Below, one piece after another: positions 20,801 through 27,373 of a DNA stretch of 27,373 nt. Each line of letters opens with the position of its first letter. Position 1 is the first letter of the stretch. The DNA is from a virus. Location of the stretch: the IMG/VR virus record IMGVR_UViG_3300040943_000159, positions 1-27,373 of that record, one strand, 5' to 3'. The notes beneath the pieces are model-generated. The model worked only from the letters and a program-made list of their open reading frames with translations, ran no database searches and had not been told where the DNA came from. The position numbers and the translations under genes were made by a program.

Positions 20801-22231
20801 CAATCTGTGAATGAGCTGGAAGGAGCCTCCTCGCTGGGCAGCATGACGATTTCCTGCATCGACCCCAACGGCACGCTCAAGGGACTGGCAGCTCAGGATG
20901 TGTTGATCGGCAGAGTGATTCAGCTCAAGCAAGGATTTCCGGGCATGGCCGTGGGCGACTTCACTACCCTGCAAACCATGCAGATCACCCAGGTTGGCCA
21001 GGACGCGGACGGACGCATCACCATCCAATGCGCGGACGTTCAGCGCTTCATTCAGGGAATGCAGATCTGGCTGCGGGGCGGCCCGCTTTGGTGGGCGCCG
21101 AGCGGCCCCACGGCACAGCAGCCCGTGGGAGCATCCTGGCTCGAGAACGGCTTTGCGGTAAGCGACCAGAACCCGCGGTATGTGGCCGGCAATCCTATCG
21201 ACATTATTCTTGCGGTGCTTCAGAACGAGTTAGGGGTGGGCCAGGATCCCGCCCTCCTCACTTCGAATTACGTGATGCAAAGCCTCGTGCCCGTGTACGA
21301 ATCGCAGCAAAACTATGATCCCTTGCCACCGCCGGAAGGCTGGGCCATTTATTTGCCGGGTCAGGACCCGACGCTGATAAATCCCAATCTGTATATCGAC
21401 GTGCCGGGCTTGCTGGCCTTGCGCGACGGGGAGTTCTCAGGCGTCTGGTTTGATTTTGTCATTACTCGGCCTATAGATGGAAAGCAATTCATCGAAGAGC
21501 AAATCTTGAAGCCCCTGGGCCTTTATTGGATTGTCCGCGCCGATGGCCACCTCTCGCTCAAGACCATGAAGCCGCCCCTCGAGCAGACGCCCGTCTTCGC
21601 CTTCAGCGCCAAAAACATCATGGGAATCCCCCAGACCCAGCGGCAGAACATCATCAACCTGGCCACTTTTCAACTGGACGTGCAGCAAGGTGGCGTCACG
21701 ACGGCGGCACGCACTTACGGCTACCAAGTGAGCTACGAGCAGCAAACCTCGCTTCAAACCTACCGCCAAGTCTTCGAACAGCAAATTCAGTCTACCGGCT
21801 TGCGCGTGGCGCGCGGCGGCATGATGCTCTCCCGCTTGCTCTCCGATCGCATCTTTCGCCGACACGCTTTCGGTCCGCCCACTTACAAACTTACCGCGCA
21901 GCTCGCCACGCTGCCTGTGGAGTTAGGCGACTATGTTTGGCTGAGCCACCCGAACGTCCTGGACCTTCAATCAGGCAAGCTGGGGTTGAACAATGTAGTC
22001 TGCGAAGTGCTCGATCGGCAGCCCAACTACGCCCGGGCCACAGTTGATTTCACTCTGCTTGATACGCGCTTCATCAGTATCTCGCCTCCTTACCAGATCG
22101 CGGCAGCCTCCCAGAATATTCCTCCCTGGAGCCAGGCTTCGACCCAGCAGCGAGCGCAGTACATGTTCATCTCCTCCGCAAGCACGGGCGGCGAGAACAG
22201 CGACGGGACGGCGGGGAACACAATCTTTTGA
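17882..22231 (+). CDS. Giant tail hub with N-terminal alpha/alpha-toroid-like domain
   Basis: The product is 1449 aa. Residues about 1-960 look enzymatic. Paired amphipathic helices (SCIYDCALAIIAFTASGNFVAAARIIEQLEEIL about 370; AYIRAGAMAWVCYAYCIYMQL about 600; CRVSTEHQIDLYFAFQRS about 690; CDAAGTWAALFCHAIGRDDLALECLEFV about 780; SMLLALLTLYNVSG about 865) suggest an alpha/alpha toroid as in glycoside hydrolases and lyases. An inserted beta domain lies at about 440-580. Residues about 965-1449 are a tail-hub core: YLQIPQGASQSVNELEGASS, VLIGRVIQLKQGFPGMAVGDFTTLQTMQITQVGQ, GVWFDFVITRPIDGKQFIEEQILKPLGLYWIVRADGHLSLK. The protein probably sits at the tail tip and may degrade a host surface polysaccharide. 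Catalytic residues cannot be assigned by eye. Confidence 0.7.
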   Translation: MATVSQYYPGDLYGDVAQSLAWLYAQQEKLVQGWDANALETGFPVTAWPGAPCVPTTPPFIECGIVSQNDLSQFAQTACETIVMIPPTILMLGMDDQLGPDGCPIDLSPIPLPYGPLLPPVLPVTAVEISAYYQQMCADSPNGCVINGVTYPVLPGLTINGYLFNPQQVMTNYRIDLFAQTDIFYYQGSAVGTGPYTSGPLEGQYPAPSQFQSLLVQQGLYGYWGAQVPYPGLIIAVLYPTSVPQPAPGWSGASLPAGWLCHSNTGVGYKLTDYFARIYAKTDVEYLQEDNIPIIVQDDYHARCGSSHPLNPGTPTVHVMYNDPVKGPTQVCTSLAADWAFPTLPLSYVVPTSDPLYLPDPTITNGAALQNRSCIYDCALAIIAFTASGNFVAAARIIEQLEEILDTPGYLPVIIFENGEDGHSTTRWTKSNPADSVTDINDPTQPPYGDGLVVDFHALSANDTFTYCGTGLPDITDTQVQFQHKEVQAVTFNFAIGVTTAAGKVTSVQVTSGTPAPAVLNGTVITIAVGPGSGIYRFELVNVAGVVSTLAGDTLTSINSFVVALTAAGDMYFDNFSAGNVLTANSLAFSYDTYNGLADQAYIRAGAMAWVCYAYCIYMQLTQDYSPALYLQRMLEFLMTLQSTTGGGYGVGLYGIAPYGTGDITGGLFYLGFGTYVNPGYQFVPGIQCRVSTEHQIDLYFAFQRSAATLPTAAIQLQKTGTLTPAQAAALNATAAQVALASNTIATNVVGNLYIPPSNGVPGHFAQGAGTDAAPPAGLDTSQACDAAGTWAALFCHAIGRDDLALECLEFVDQNFRLQNQQIQLSSATNSYNETYQQLTPFSGFKFFNDSPGGYSGSPLSVSQEQSWSMLLALLTLYNVSGVSSYFAGVYGSLDAYLTTLITSQRTMRSTTGDGSLLMYSLASRDLPYEFEVWPAFTATAWFYLVATHPGLLLTLGNTPTIIPYLQIPQGASQSVNELEGASSLGSMTISCIDPNGTLKGLAAQDVLIGRVIQLKQGFPGMAVGDFTTLQTMQITQVGQDADGRITIQCADVQRFIQGMQIWLRGGPLWWAPSGPTAQQPVGASWLENGFAVSDQNPRYVAGNPIDIILAVLQNELGVGQDPALLTSNYVMQSLVPVYESQQNYDPLPPPEGWAIYLPGQDPTLINPNLYIDVPGLLALRDGEFSGVWFDFVITRPIDGKQFIEEQILKPLGLYWIVRADGHLSLKTMKPPLEQTPVFAFSAKNIMGIPQTQRQNIINLATFQLDVQQGGVTTAARTYGYQVSYEQQTSLQTYRQVFEQQIQSTGLRVARGGMMLSRLLSDRIFRRHAFGPPTYKLTAQLATLPVELGDYVWLSHPNVLDLQSGKLGLNNVVCEVLDRQPNYARATVDFTLLDTRFISISPPYQIAAASQNIPPWSQASTQQRAQYMFISSASTGGENSDGTAGNTIF

Positions 22232-22238
22232 GAGTGGA

Positions 22239-22389
22239 CAATGGTTTTGGAAACTGGAAAACGGAAATCGGAAAATGGGTCCTGGGATTCGTTCCCCGCT
22301 GTGATTTCCACCCCTCAGCCTCGATTCTCCATTTTCCAATTTCCATTTCCAATCTCCGTTTGCCAGCTTCCATTTTCCAGTTTCCAGAA
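22239..22389 (+). repeat. TGGAAACTGGAAA / TTTCCATTTTCCAG inverted array
   Basis: The left arm (22239-22278) has TGGAAACTGGAAAACGGAAA. The right arm (22325-22389) has TCTCCATTTTCCAATTTCCA and further TTTCCA units. The core is about 45 nt. It ends about 10 nt before the next ATG. Confidence 0.75.
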
Positions 22390-22398
22390 TGGTGACGA

Positions 22399-22884
22399 AT
22401 GTCTCAACTAACATTGAGTTCGATTCCCGGCTTTTTCGATCTTGCAGATAGCGCCATCGCTGCCGGCCAGCCCCTGACGGACGACAGCATGCTGAAAATC
22501 TCCCACAACGCCAAGTTTGGCGCCGTGCGCAGCAAGCTGATTTTCATGGGCTTCTACGCGAACGGCAACACCGTGCCCACGCCAATTGATCCTGACGACG
22601 GCTACTCCTATTCGCGTGCTGAATGCCAATTCGTCTGGCTGATCTACGGCAATCGTGCCCCCGCCCCGGGATTCGTTCCCGGCCAGGCGGCTCCTCCAGC
22701 CCAGGCCAATTCACAGGCGGGCTCGCTCTATAACTTTCCCGGCGCCTGGGACATTTGCGATGCGACGGGTGCAGTCAGCCTTCGGACAACTTACTGGCAA
22801 AACGGAACGGAAGTTGTGACCAACGACGGAATCATTAAGGTTTATGCAGTCTGCTTGCGCTTGAGCTTGAACAGCGCAAATTGA
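22399..22884 (+). CDS. Tail-tip accessory protein, function unknown
   Basis: The product is 161 aa. The N-terminus (GFFDLADSAIAAGQPLTDDSMLKISHNAKFGAVRSKLIFMGF) recalls the 'D..lt......i..N..FG.vr.E....GF' region that several tail-fibre attachment proteins share. The rest is beta-rich with a Pro/Ala loop (APAPGFVPGQAAPPAQANSQAG) and a C-terminal strand pair. It follows the hub, so a tail-tip or fibre-base role is likely. No family was recognised. A weak GGTGA at 22390-22394 precedes the ATG. Confidence 0.55.
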   Translation: MSQLTLSSIPGFFDLADSAIAAGQPLTDDSMLKISHNAKFGAVRSKLIFMGFYANGNTVPTPIDPDDGYSYSRAECQFVWLIYGNRAPAPGFVPGQAAPPAQANSQAGSLYNFPGAWDICDATGAVSLRTTYWQNGTEVVTNDGIIKVYAVCLRLSLNSAN

Positions 22885-22888
22885 GAAA

Positions 22889-22968
22889 TACAGGATTCAG
22901 GAGTCAGGATTCAGGATTCAAAAACGAAACCCGGTGCCCTGAATCCTGAATCCCGAATCCTGAATCCT
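22889..22968 (+). repeat. GGATTCAGG/CCTGAATCC inverted array before fibre gene
   Basis: The left arm (22891-22920) is CAGGATTCAGGAGTCAGGAT plus a further TCAGGATTCA. The right arm (22938-22968) is CCTGAATCCTGAATCCCGAA plus TCCTGAATCCT. It has the shortest core of the family (about 17 nt). GGAGG at 22969-22973 immediately follows the right arm. Confidence 0.85.
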
Positions 22969-22980
22969 GGAGGTTCCTAA

Positions 22981-23622
22981 ATGGCGGTAACAAGAACAGT
23001 TCTCCCGCGCAAGGGTTTAATCCAATCCCAACACGGCCTGACCAGCTATGAGGCTGACCAGGACCAAAACTGGACGCTACTCGACGCGAATGTGGCATTC
23101 ATGAGCGACCTTCCTGTATCCCTCTTTCAGCCCCTCGGGTGTAACGGGTTGGTGTCGGGATTCGTTCTCTCCACATCCAGCTCCTTGGTCCCTGGCATCA
23201 CGTCGGGGGCGCTTTTCGCACAAGGCTTAGACTATGTGCCTACTAGCGCACCCACGCTGGGACCTGCGCCTGCGAGCCAAACCAGCTACCTGTTTTATAA
23301 CTCGACCAGTGGGTTTTACTACCAAACCGGGGCGGTAGGCGCGACCGCCGGCGACGCCCTGCTGGGCATCGTCACAACCAATGCCACCACAGTTACCGCC
23401 GTCCAGCCAGCGACCACTATCTTCGGAGCGGTGAGCGTGACTTCCAGCGCGGCGGGCAACGGCATAGTTCCACATCTGCTCGGTCGCTGTCCCCTTTGCG
23501 CTTTTATTCAAATGACTAGTGCCGGCGCCATTTGGTTCCAAACGCCCACTAACTACGACAGCACGAACATCTATTTTGTAGCCTCCGACGCGGGAGTTAC
23601 CGGAAGGGTGGTCGTGTGGTGA
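22981..23622 (+). CDS. Tail fibre/receptor-binding-like protein
   Basis: The product is 213 aa. RKGLIQSQHGLTSYEADQDQNWTLLDANVAFMSD resembles the N-terminal 'P.....NAYE.DQN.NW..lD.n' anchor region of small tail-fibre or tip proteins. The rest is Ser/Thr/Gly-rich beta sequence (TSGALFAQGLDYVPTSAPTLGPAPASQTSYLFYNSTSGFYYQTGA..GDALLGIVTTN..) of fibre type, ending IYFVASDAGVTGRVVVW. It is the last phage gene seen, as expected for a receptor-binding protein at the end of the tail cluster. GGAGG at 22969-22973. Confidence 0.6.
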   Translation: MAVTRTVLPRKGLIQSQHGLTSYEADQDQNWTLLDANVAFMSDLPVSLFQPLGCNGLVSGFVLSTSSSLVPGITSGALFAQGLDYVPTSAPTLGPAPASQTSYLFYNSTSGFYYQTGAVGATAGDALLGIVTTNATTVTAVQPATTIFGAVSVTSSAAGNGIVPHLLGRCPLCAFIQMTSAGAIWFQTPTNYDSTNIYFVASDAGVTGRVVVW

Positions 23623-23835
23623 GAAAACAGGGTTCACCACGCCGACCGAGCTGAGCCCTCGTCAAACGTCAATTACGTGGCGTCAGGATCTAAAGGGCAA
23701 CGAGAGCCGCAATAGCGCCTAGAGAGATAGCTCCTGCCTGAACTTCGTTGGCTAGAACCCAGTGGCCATCTCATTTGTCGCATCCCACCATCCCGGTGCC
23801 TTCCTTTGGGTTATACTAGTCCCAGGGGATAAACT
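23623..23835. other. Spacer at the phage-chromosome junction
   Basis: These 213 bases have no credible gene and none of the palindromic arrays. The prophage right end should lie here or within the next gene's leader, but no Mu-type end repeat or 5-bp duplication could be defined without the left end. A TATACT at 23812-23817 resembles a -10 box for the following gene; no convincing -35 was found. Confidence 0.4.
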
Positions 23836-24201
23836 ATGTTCTTCTTACGCATTGCCTCCTTTTCAATAGCTATGGTGATGTTTCTGCCTATTGGCGCATG
23901 GGGCTCACGAGCTGAGGTCCAGCCGGGTGCAATTCTGCGCGCGGCCCGTGCAATGGATTTCACTTTGGAAGGAACCATCAACACTCTGGACCACAATAAA
24001 CTCACCGTTCACACCGAAGACAACATCATTTTCCATGTGACTTACGATGATAAGACCGAGTTCAAGGATGAAGACGGCAAGCCCAACCAGAGCACCGACC
24101 TTAAAGTGGGCCTAAGGATCAGGGTGGAAGGGGATCTTGCCGAAAGCGGCGAGATTGCCGCCGAGAGGATTACACTGCTAAAAACACCGCCCCAAAAGTG
24201 A
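23836..24201 (+). CDS. Exported DUF5666-like small beta protein (host gene)
   Basis: The product is 121 aa. Residues 1-27 (FFLRIASFSIAMVMFLPIGAWGSRA) are a signal peptide with a probable cleavage after Ala-Trp-Gly or Ser-Arg-Ala. The mature part has a five-strand OB-like repeat: FTLEGTINTLDHNKLTVHTEDNIIFHVTYDDKTEFKDEDGKPNQSTDLKVGLRIRVEGDLAESGEIAAERITLL. This is the DUF5666 pattern ('G.I......tl.v......v.vd..T.f......l..G..V.V.G....dG...A..I'). Its role is unknown, presumably periplasmic. AGGGGA at 23823-23828 is the ribosome site. It converges on dnaE2 with a 4-nt gap and no obvious terminator. Confidence 0.7.
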   Translation: MFFLRIASFSIAMVMFLPIGAWGSRAEVQPGAILRAARAMDFTLEGTINTLDHNKLTVHTEDNIIFHVTYDDKTEFKDEDGKPNQSTDLKVGLRIRVEGDLAESGEIAAERITLLKTPPQK

Positions 24202-24205
24202 ACCC

Positions 24206-27200
24206 TCAATGAAAGTCGTGTGAGGCCATTTCTGCGAAAGTTGCCGGTAGCGGCCGAACGTGTTCTGCTTTTACGGAAACTACACCTTCCTGGTTTTGCA
24301 GCTTGCCATCAATCAGCAAGAATTGTTGCTGGACCACAGTCGCATAATCTTCCTCAAACAATTGAGGCGTGATGATCGCGTTGGTGATGCCTGTTTCGTC
24401 TTCGAGGCTCAAAAAAACAAACCCTTTCGCTGTTCCCGGCCGCTGCCGGGCGATGACAGCTCCGGCAATCCGGACTGTCGATCCATTACGCAAAAGGTGA
24501 AGGTCGGCAGCCGATCGGACACCCTCTTTTCTCAACTGTGGCCGTTTGTAAGCCATAGGATGAAGTCCGATGGTCATTCCGGTGCCGCGAAAATCTGCCA
24601 CCAGCCTCTCCTCCGGTTTCATTGGAGCTAATGGAGAATTCTCGCCCCCAGAGGTTTGTTCGGGCAACCGCTCCAGCAGCGGACCCGCACGCCGTGCCGC
24701 CCGCTCGATCTGCCAAGACGCATCCCTCCGATGGAATCCAGACGATGGGGCTGCAATAACATTCAAAGCCCCGATATCCGCTAACACCGCCAATTCGGAT
24801 TTTTGGATTGCTGGGATACGAAGTTTCAAGTCATCGACCGAAGAGAACGGTCGAATGCGGCGCTCTTGCACGATCTGCAGTCCAGTCTCTTGCCGCAAGC
24901 CCTTAGCGTAGCGAAGGCCCATCCGCAAAGCAAAACCTTGCTTGTATCTTTCGAGCGTGCAAACCCAATCCGAACGAGTCACATCAATCGGATTGATCTT
25001 CAGACCATGCCTTTGCGCGTCCTTCACAATGGTCGCCGGCTGGTAGAATCCCATGGGCTGGTTGTTCAAGAGCGCCGCTGTAAAGGCCGCAAGGTAGTGG
25101 CACTTCAAGAAGGCGCTGGCATACGCCAGCAGAGCAAAACTTGCAGCGTGCGATTCCGGAAACCCGTACAGCGCGAAAGAAGTAATCGCCTTTACAATTT
25201 TGTTTTGCGTCTCCGCTTCAATCCCTTTTTTGGCCATTCCGGCGCGCAGCTTTATCTCAATGTCCTTCATCCGTAGCTCGGAGCGTTTGAATCCAAAGGC
25301 CCGCCGCAAATCTTCCGCCTCTCCTCCCGAGAAGCCTGCGGCGATCATTGCCATGCGCAGCAACTGTTCCTGGAAAAGCGGCACGCCGAGCGTGCGTGCC
25401 AGTACGGGTTCGAGCGAAGGGTGCAGGCAGTGGGGCAATTCGCGACCCTGCCGCCGCTTCAAGTAGGGGTGAACCATTTTGCCGACAATCGGGCCGGGGC
25501 GGATGATGCCCACTTGAACCACAATATCGTAAAAGCATTTTGGTTGAAGCCGCGGCAAGAAAGCCATCTGCGCTCGGCTCTCGATCTGGAACATTCCCAC
25601 CGTGTCCGCTTTCTGCAACGCGGCATAGACCGTTGGATCATTGGGCGGCAAATGCGCCAGGTCAATCTTCTCCTTGTAATCTGCCCGGATAATCTCGATA
25701 CAATCCTCCAAAACAGCCATCATGCCCAGGCCGAGCAGGTCCACTTTCACGATCCCCATGTCGGCGCAATCCTCTTTATCCCATTGCACCACCACCCGTC
25801 CAGGCATGGCGGCCGGCTCGAGTGGAACAATAGAATCGAGCTGTCCCTGACACACGACCATCCCGCCGGAATGCTGCCCCAGATGGCGGGGTATATCCTG
25901 GGCCATCAGGCACAGCTCGACGAATTTCCGGATTTGCAGGTTTTGGTAATCCAGGCCTGCTTCGCGAACGTGGCCCTCGAGCGTCTGGCCCGGGTCGGGG
26001 TACTGCCAAGCTCCTACCAAGGTTGAAATACGATCGAGAACTTCCGGCTGGAAGGAAAGCACCTTGCCAATTTCGCGTGCCGCGGAGCGCCCGCGATAGG
26101 TGATGACGTTCGCCGTCATGGCCGCGCCCAATTTTCCATACCGCTCGTAGACGTATTGAATCGCCCGTTCACGCTGGGGGCCACTGGGAAGGTCGAGGTC
26201 GATGTCGGGCCATTCGCCGCGCTGCTCAGAAAGAAAGCGCTCGAAAAGCAGGTCCATTGCAACAGGGTCGACCGCAGTAATGCCCAGCGAATAACACACC
26301 GAGCTGTTGGCCGCAGAGCCGCGTCCTTGCACCAGAATATTCTGTCCCCGGCAGAAGCGCACAATATCCCACACAATCAGAAAATACCCCGGCAAATCGA
26401 GCTTTTCGATTAAGGCAAGTTCGCGCTCAACCTGTTTTCGAGCTTTCTCGTTATGCAATCCGTATCGAGCGATCATCCCATCTTGGACACGCCGCCGCAG
26501 GAAACTCATTTGAGTTTCGCCTGCGGGAACTGGATACTTCGGAAACTGATACCCCAAATCGTTAAGGGTGAATTCCAAACGCGAGGAAAGAATCCCGGTA
26601 TTCTCCACTGCCTCAGGAAGGTCGGAAAACAGGCGCGCCATCTCATCCGGCGCCTTGAGGTAGCGCTCGGAGTTCTGGGAAAGGATTCGCCCGGCTGTGG
26701 CAAGTGTCCGATGGTTCCTGAGGCAAGTGAATGCGTCGAGGAGTTGACGTTGTTCCGGGCGTGCATAACATACCCCGTTTGTCGCCAGAAGAGGCAGGCG
26801 CAGTTTCCTCGCGATTTCTATAGCCGCCTGGTTTCGCCTTTCCTCTGCACGGTTGAAATGCCGCTGGAGTTCGACATAAACGTTGTCCCGGCCAAACACC
26901 TGGCAAAGCTGGTCTACTTTCTCAATTCCCGCCCGGATTTCGCCCGTTGCCAAAGCATATGCCAGCGGTCCTTCGTCTCCTCCGGTCAGGCAAACAAGGC
27001 CGGACGCTTTCAGCGCCATCTCTTCATCGAGAACATAACCATCCTCTTTCCTTCCTCTCAATTTCATTTGGGTTATCAGCCGGCAAAGGGCTTGATAGCC
27101 GGCGCGCGATTTGACGAGCAGGGCATAACGCCAACCTTGTGACGATACCAGCTCGGCACCGATGTGAGGGCTAATGCGTGATTTCCGTGCCGCGAGATGA

Positions 27201-27373
27201 AAGCGGGGTGATCCATAAACACCATTGCGGTCAAGGAGCGCCATGGCCGGCATCTGGTGGCGCGCACACAGGCTCGCCAGTTCCTCCGGGGTGCATGCGC
27301 CTTCAAGAAAACTAAAGGCAGAACGCGCGTGAAGCTCAACATAGCTCAATCGAAGGCCCCCCGAACGAACCAC
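24206..27373 (-). CDS. dnaE2: Error-prone DNA polymerase III alpha, DnaE2/ImuC (5' end at or near window edge)
   Basis: The product is 1055 aa, close to full length for DnaE2. The GTG at 27371-27373 could be the start, or the gene may extend a few codons beyond. Domains: PHP (YVELHARSAFSFLEGACTPEEL; second His of the usual H-x-H is Arg); polymerase palm with WPDIDLDLPSGP (about 390) carrying catalytic Asp; HLGQHSGGMVVC (about 495); CADMGIVKVDLLGLGMM; GMFQIESRAQMAFLPRLQP and IIRPGPIVGKMVHPYLKRRQG (about 630); GFPESHAASFALLAYASAFLKCH (about 735); C-terminal OB fold (TVRIAGAVIARQRPG...ETGITNAII, about 960). It performs mutagenic translesion synthesis, usually with ImuA/ImuB, which would lie beyond the right edge. 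SOS control is expected but its promoter is outside. Confidence 0.93.
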   Translation of the reverse strand: MVRSGGLRLSYVELHARSAFSFLEGACTPEELASLCARHQMPAMALLDRNGVYGSPRFHLAARKSRISPHIGAELVSSQGWRYALLVKSRAGYQALCRLITQMKLRGRKEDGYVLDEEMALKASGLVCLTGGDEGPLAYALATGEIRAGIEKVDQLCQVFGRDNVYVELQRHFNRAEERRNQAAIEIARKLRLPLLATNGVCYARPEQRQLLDAFTCLRNHRTLATAGRILSQNSERYLKAPDEMARLFSDLPEAVENTGILSSRLEFTLNDLGYQFPKYPVPAGETQMSFLRRRVQDGMIARYGLHNEKARKQVERELALIEKLDLPGYFLIVWDIVRFCRGQNILVQGRGSAANSSVCYSLGITAVDPVAMDLLFERFLSEQRGEWPDIDLDLPSGPQRERAIQYVYERYGKLGAAMTANVITYRGRSAAREIGKVLSFQPEVLDRISTLVGAWQYPDPGQTLEGHVREAGLDYQNLQIRKFVELCLMAQDIPRHLGQHSGGMVVCQGQLDSIVPLEPAAMPGRVVVQWDKEDCADMGIVKVDLLGLGMMAVLEDCIEIIRADYKEKIDLAHLPPNDPTVYAALQKADTVGMFQIESRAQMAFLPRLQPKCFYDIVVQVGIIRPGPIVGKMVHPYLKRRQGRELPHCLHPSLEPVLARTLGVPLFQEQLLRMAMIAAGFSGGEAEDLRRAFGFKRSELRMKDIEIKLRAGMAKKGIEAETQNKIVKAITSFALYGFPESHAASFALLAYASAFLKCHYLAAFTAALLNNQPMGFYQPATIVKDAQRHGLKINPIDVTRSDWVCTLERYKQGFALRMGLRYAKGLRQETGLQIVQERRIRPFSSVDDLKLRIPAIQKSELAVLADIGALNVIAAPSSGFHRRDASWQIERAARRAGPLLERLPEQTSGGENSPLAPMKPEERLVADFRGTGMTIGLHPMAYKRPQLRKEGVRSAADLHLLRNGSTVRIAGAVIARQRPGTAKGFVFLSLEDETGITNAIITPQLFEEDYATVVQQQFLLIDGKLQNQEGVVSVKAEHVRPLPATFAEMASHDFH

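Noticed and set aside
23623-23835. Defined attachment site or Mu-type right end
   Set aside because: No repeated end motif or short target duplication can be recognised without the left end of the element.
24260-27142. Several + strand ORFs opposite dnaE2
   Set aside because: They are shadows of the strongly supported polymerase gene on the other strand.
1-27373. tRNA, rRNA or reverse-transcriptase (diversity-generating) element
   Set aside because: No cloverleaf, rRNA signature or RT motif was found by reading; variable repeats here are palindromic arrays, not template/variable repeats.

Overview
The window holds most of the late (virion) half of a Mu-like transposable prophage on the + strand (about 1-23,620), followed by two chromosomal genes: a small exported protein and a nearly complete error-prone DNA polymerase gene (dnaE2/imuC) read on the - strand to the right edge. 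Gene order follows the Mu late region: membrane/lysis-type proteins, gp25/gp26/gp27-like small proteins, terminase, DUF935 portal, protease with nested scaffold, cement protein, major capsid, connectors, tail. No contractile sheath or baseplate-lysozyme genes are visible. The tail set (tube, G/T-type chaperone, a very short tape measure, a huge hub, fibre-like proteins) fits a transposable siphophage of the B3/D3112 type with a short tail. No integrase, transposase or MuF (gp30) gene is visible; the early region lies outside the window or is absent.

Host: probably an Acidobacteriota bacterium. The grounds are the high G+C, the repeat families in the spacers (degenerate 7-9-nt units in inverted arms, 'GCGCTACC'-ended palindromes, 'CCCAGGGCGTGAGCCCTGGG'-type hairpins), which I associate from memory with such genomes, and a DUF5666-like exported protein. 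This is an inference, not a proof.

Layout: 1-2,563 membrane/coiled-coil proteins and terminase small-subunit region; 2,547-4,657 terminase large subunit broken by a frameshift; 4,779-7,336 portal and two accessory proteins; 7,449-9,467 protease plus in-frame scaffold start; 9,693-13,790 capsid shell and connectors; 13,925-17,785 tail tube, chaperones, tape measure, distal tail; 17,882-23,622 giant hub and fibre-like proteins; 23,623-23,835 junction spacer; 23,836-27,373 host genes.

The most striking feature is the spacer DNA. Nearly every gene boundary in the phage part carries a palindromic array made of short degenerate units (GATCGGGTG, GGATTCA, GATTTGTG, GGTGTCAGG, TCGAAATT, TGGAAACT, AGTGCCT). 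In these arrays the G/purine-rich arm always comes first and the reverse-complement arm second. At three loci two different families are nested concentrically, giving long cruciform-capable elements. The same arrays sit inside the terminase, protease, portal and first genes, mostly without breaking the reading frame. The host segment of the window shows none. This is my leading candidate for an undescribed system. The second is the 1449-residue hub, whose N-terminal two thirds look like an alpha/alpha-toroid enzyme placed in front of a tail-hub core.
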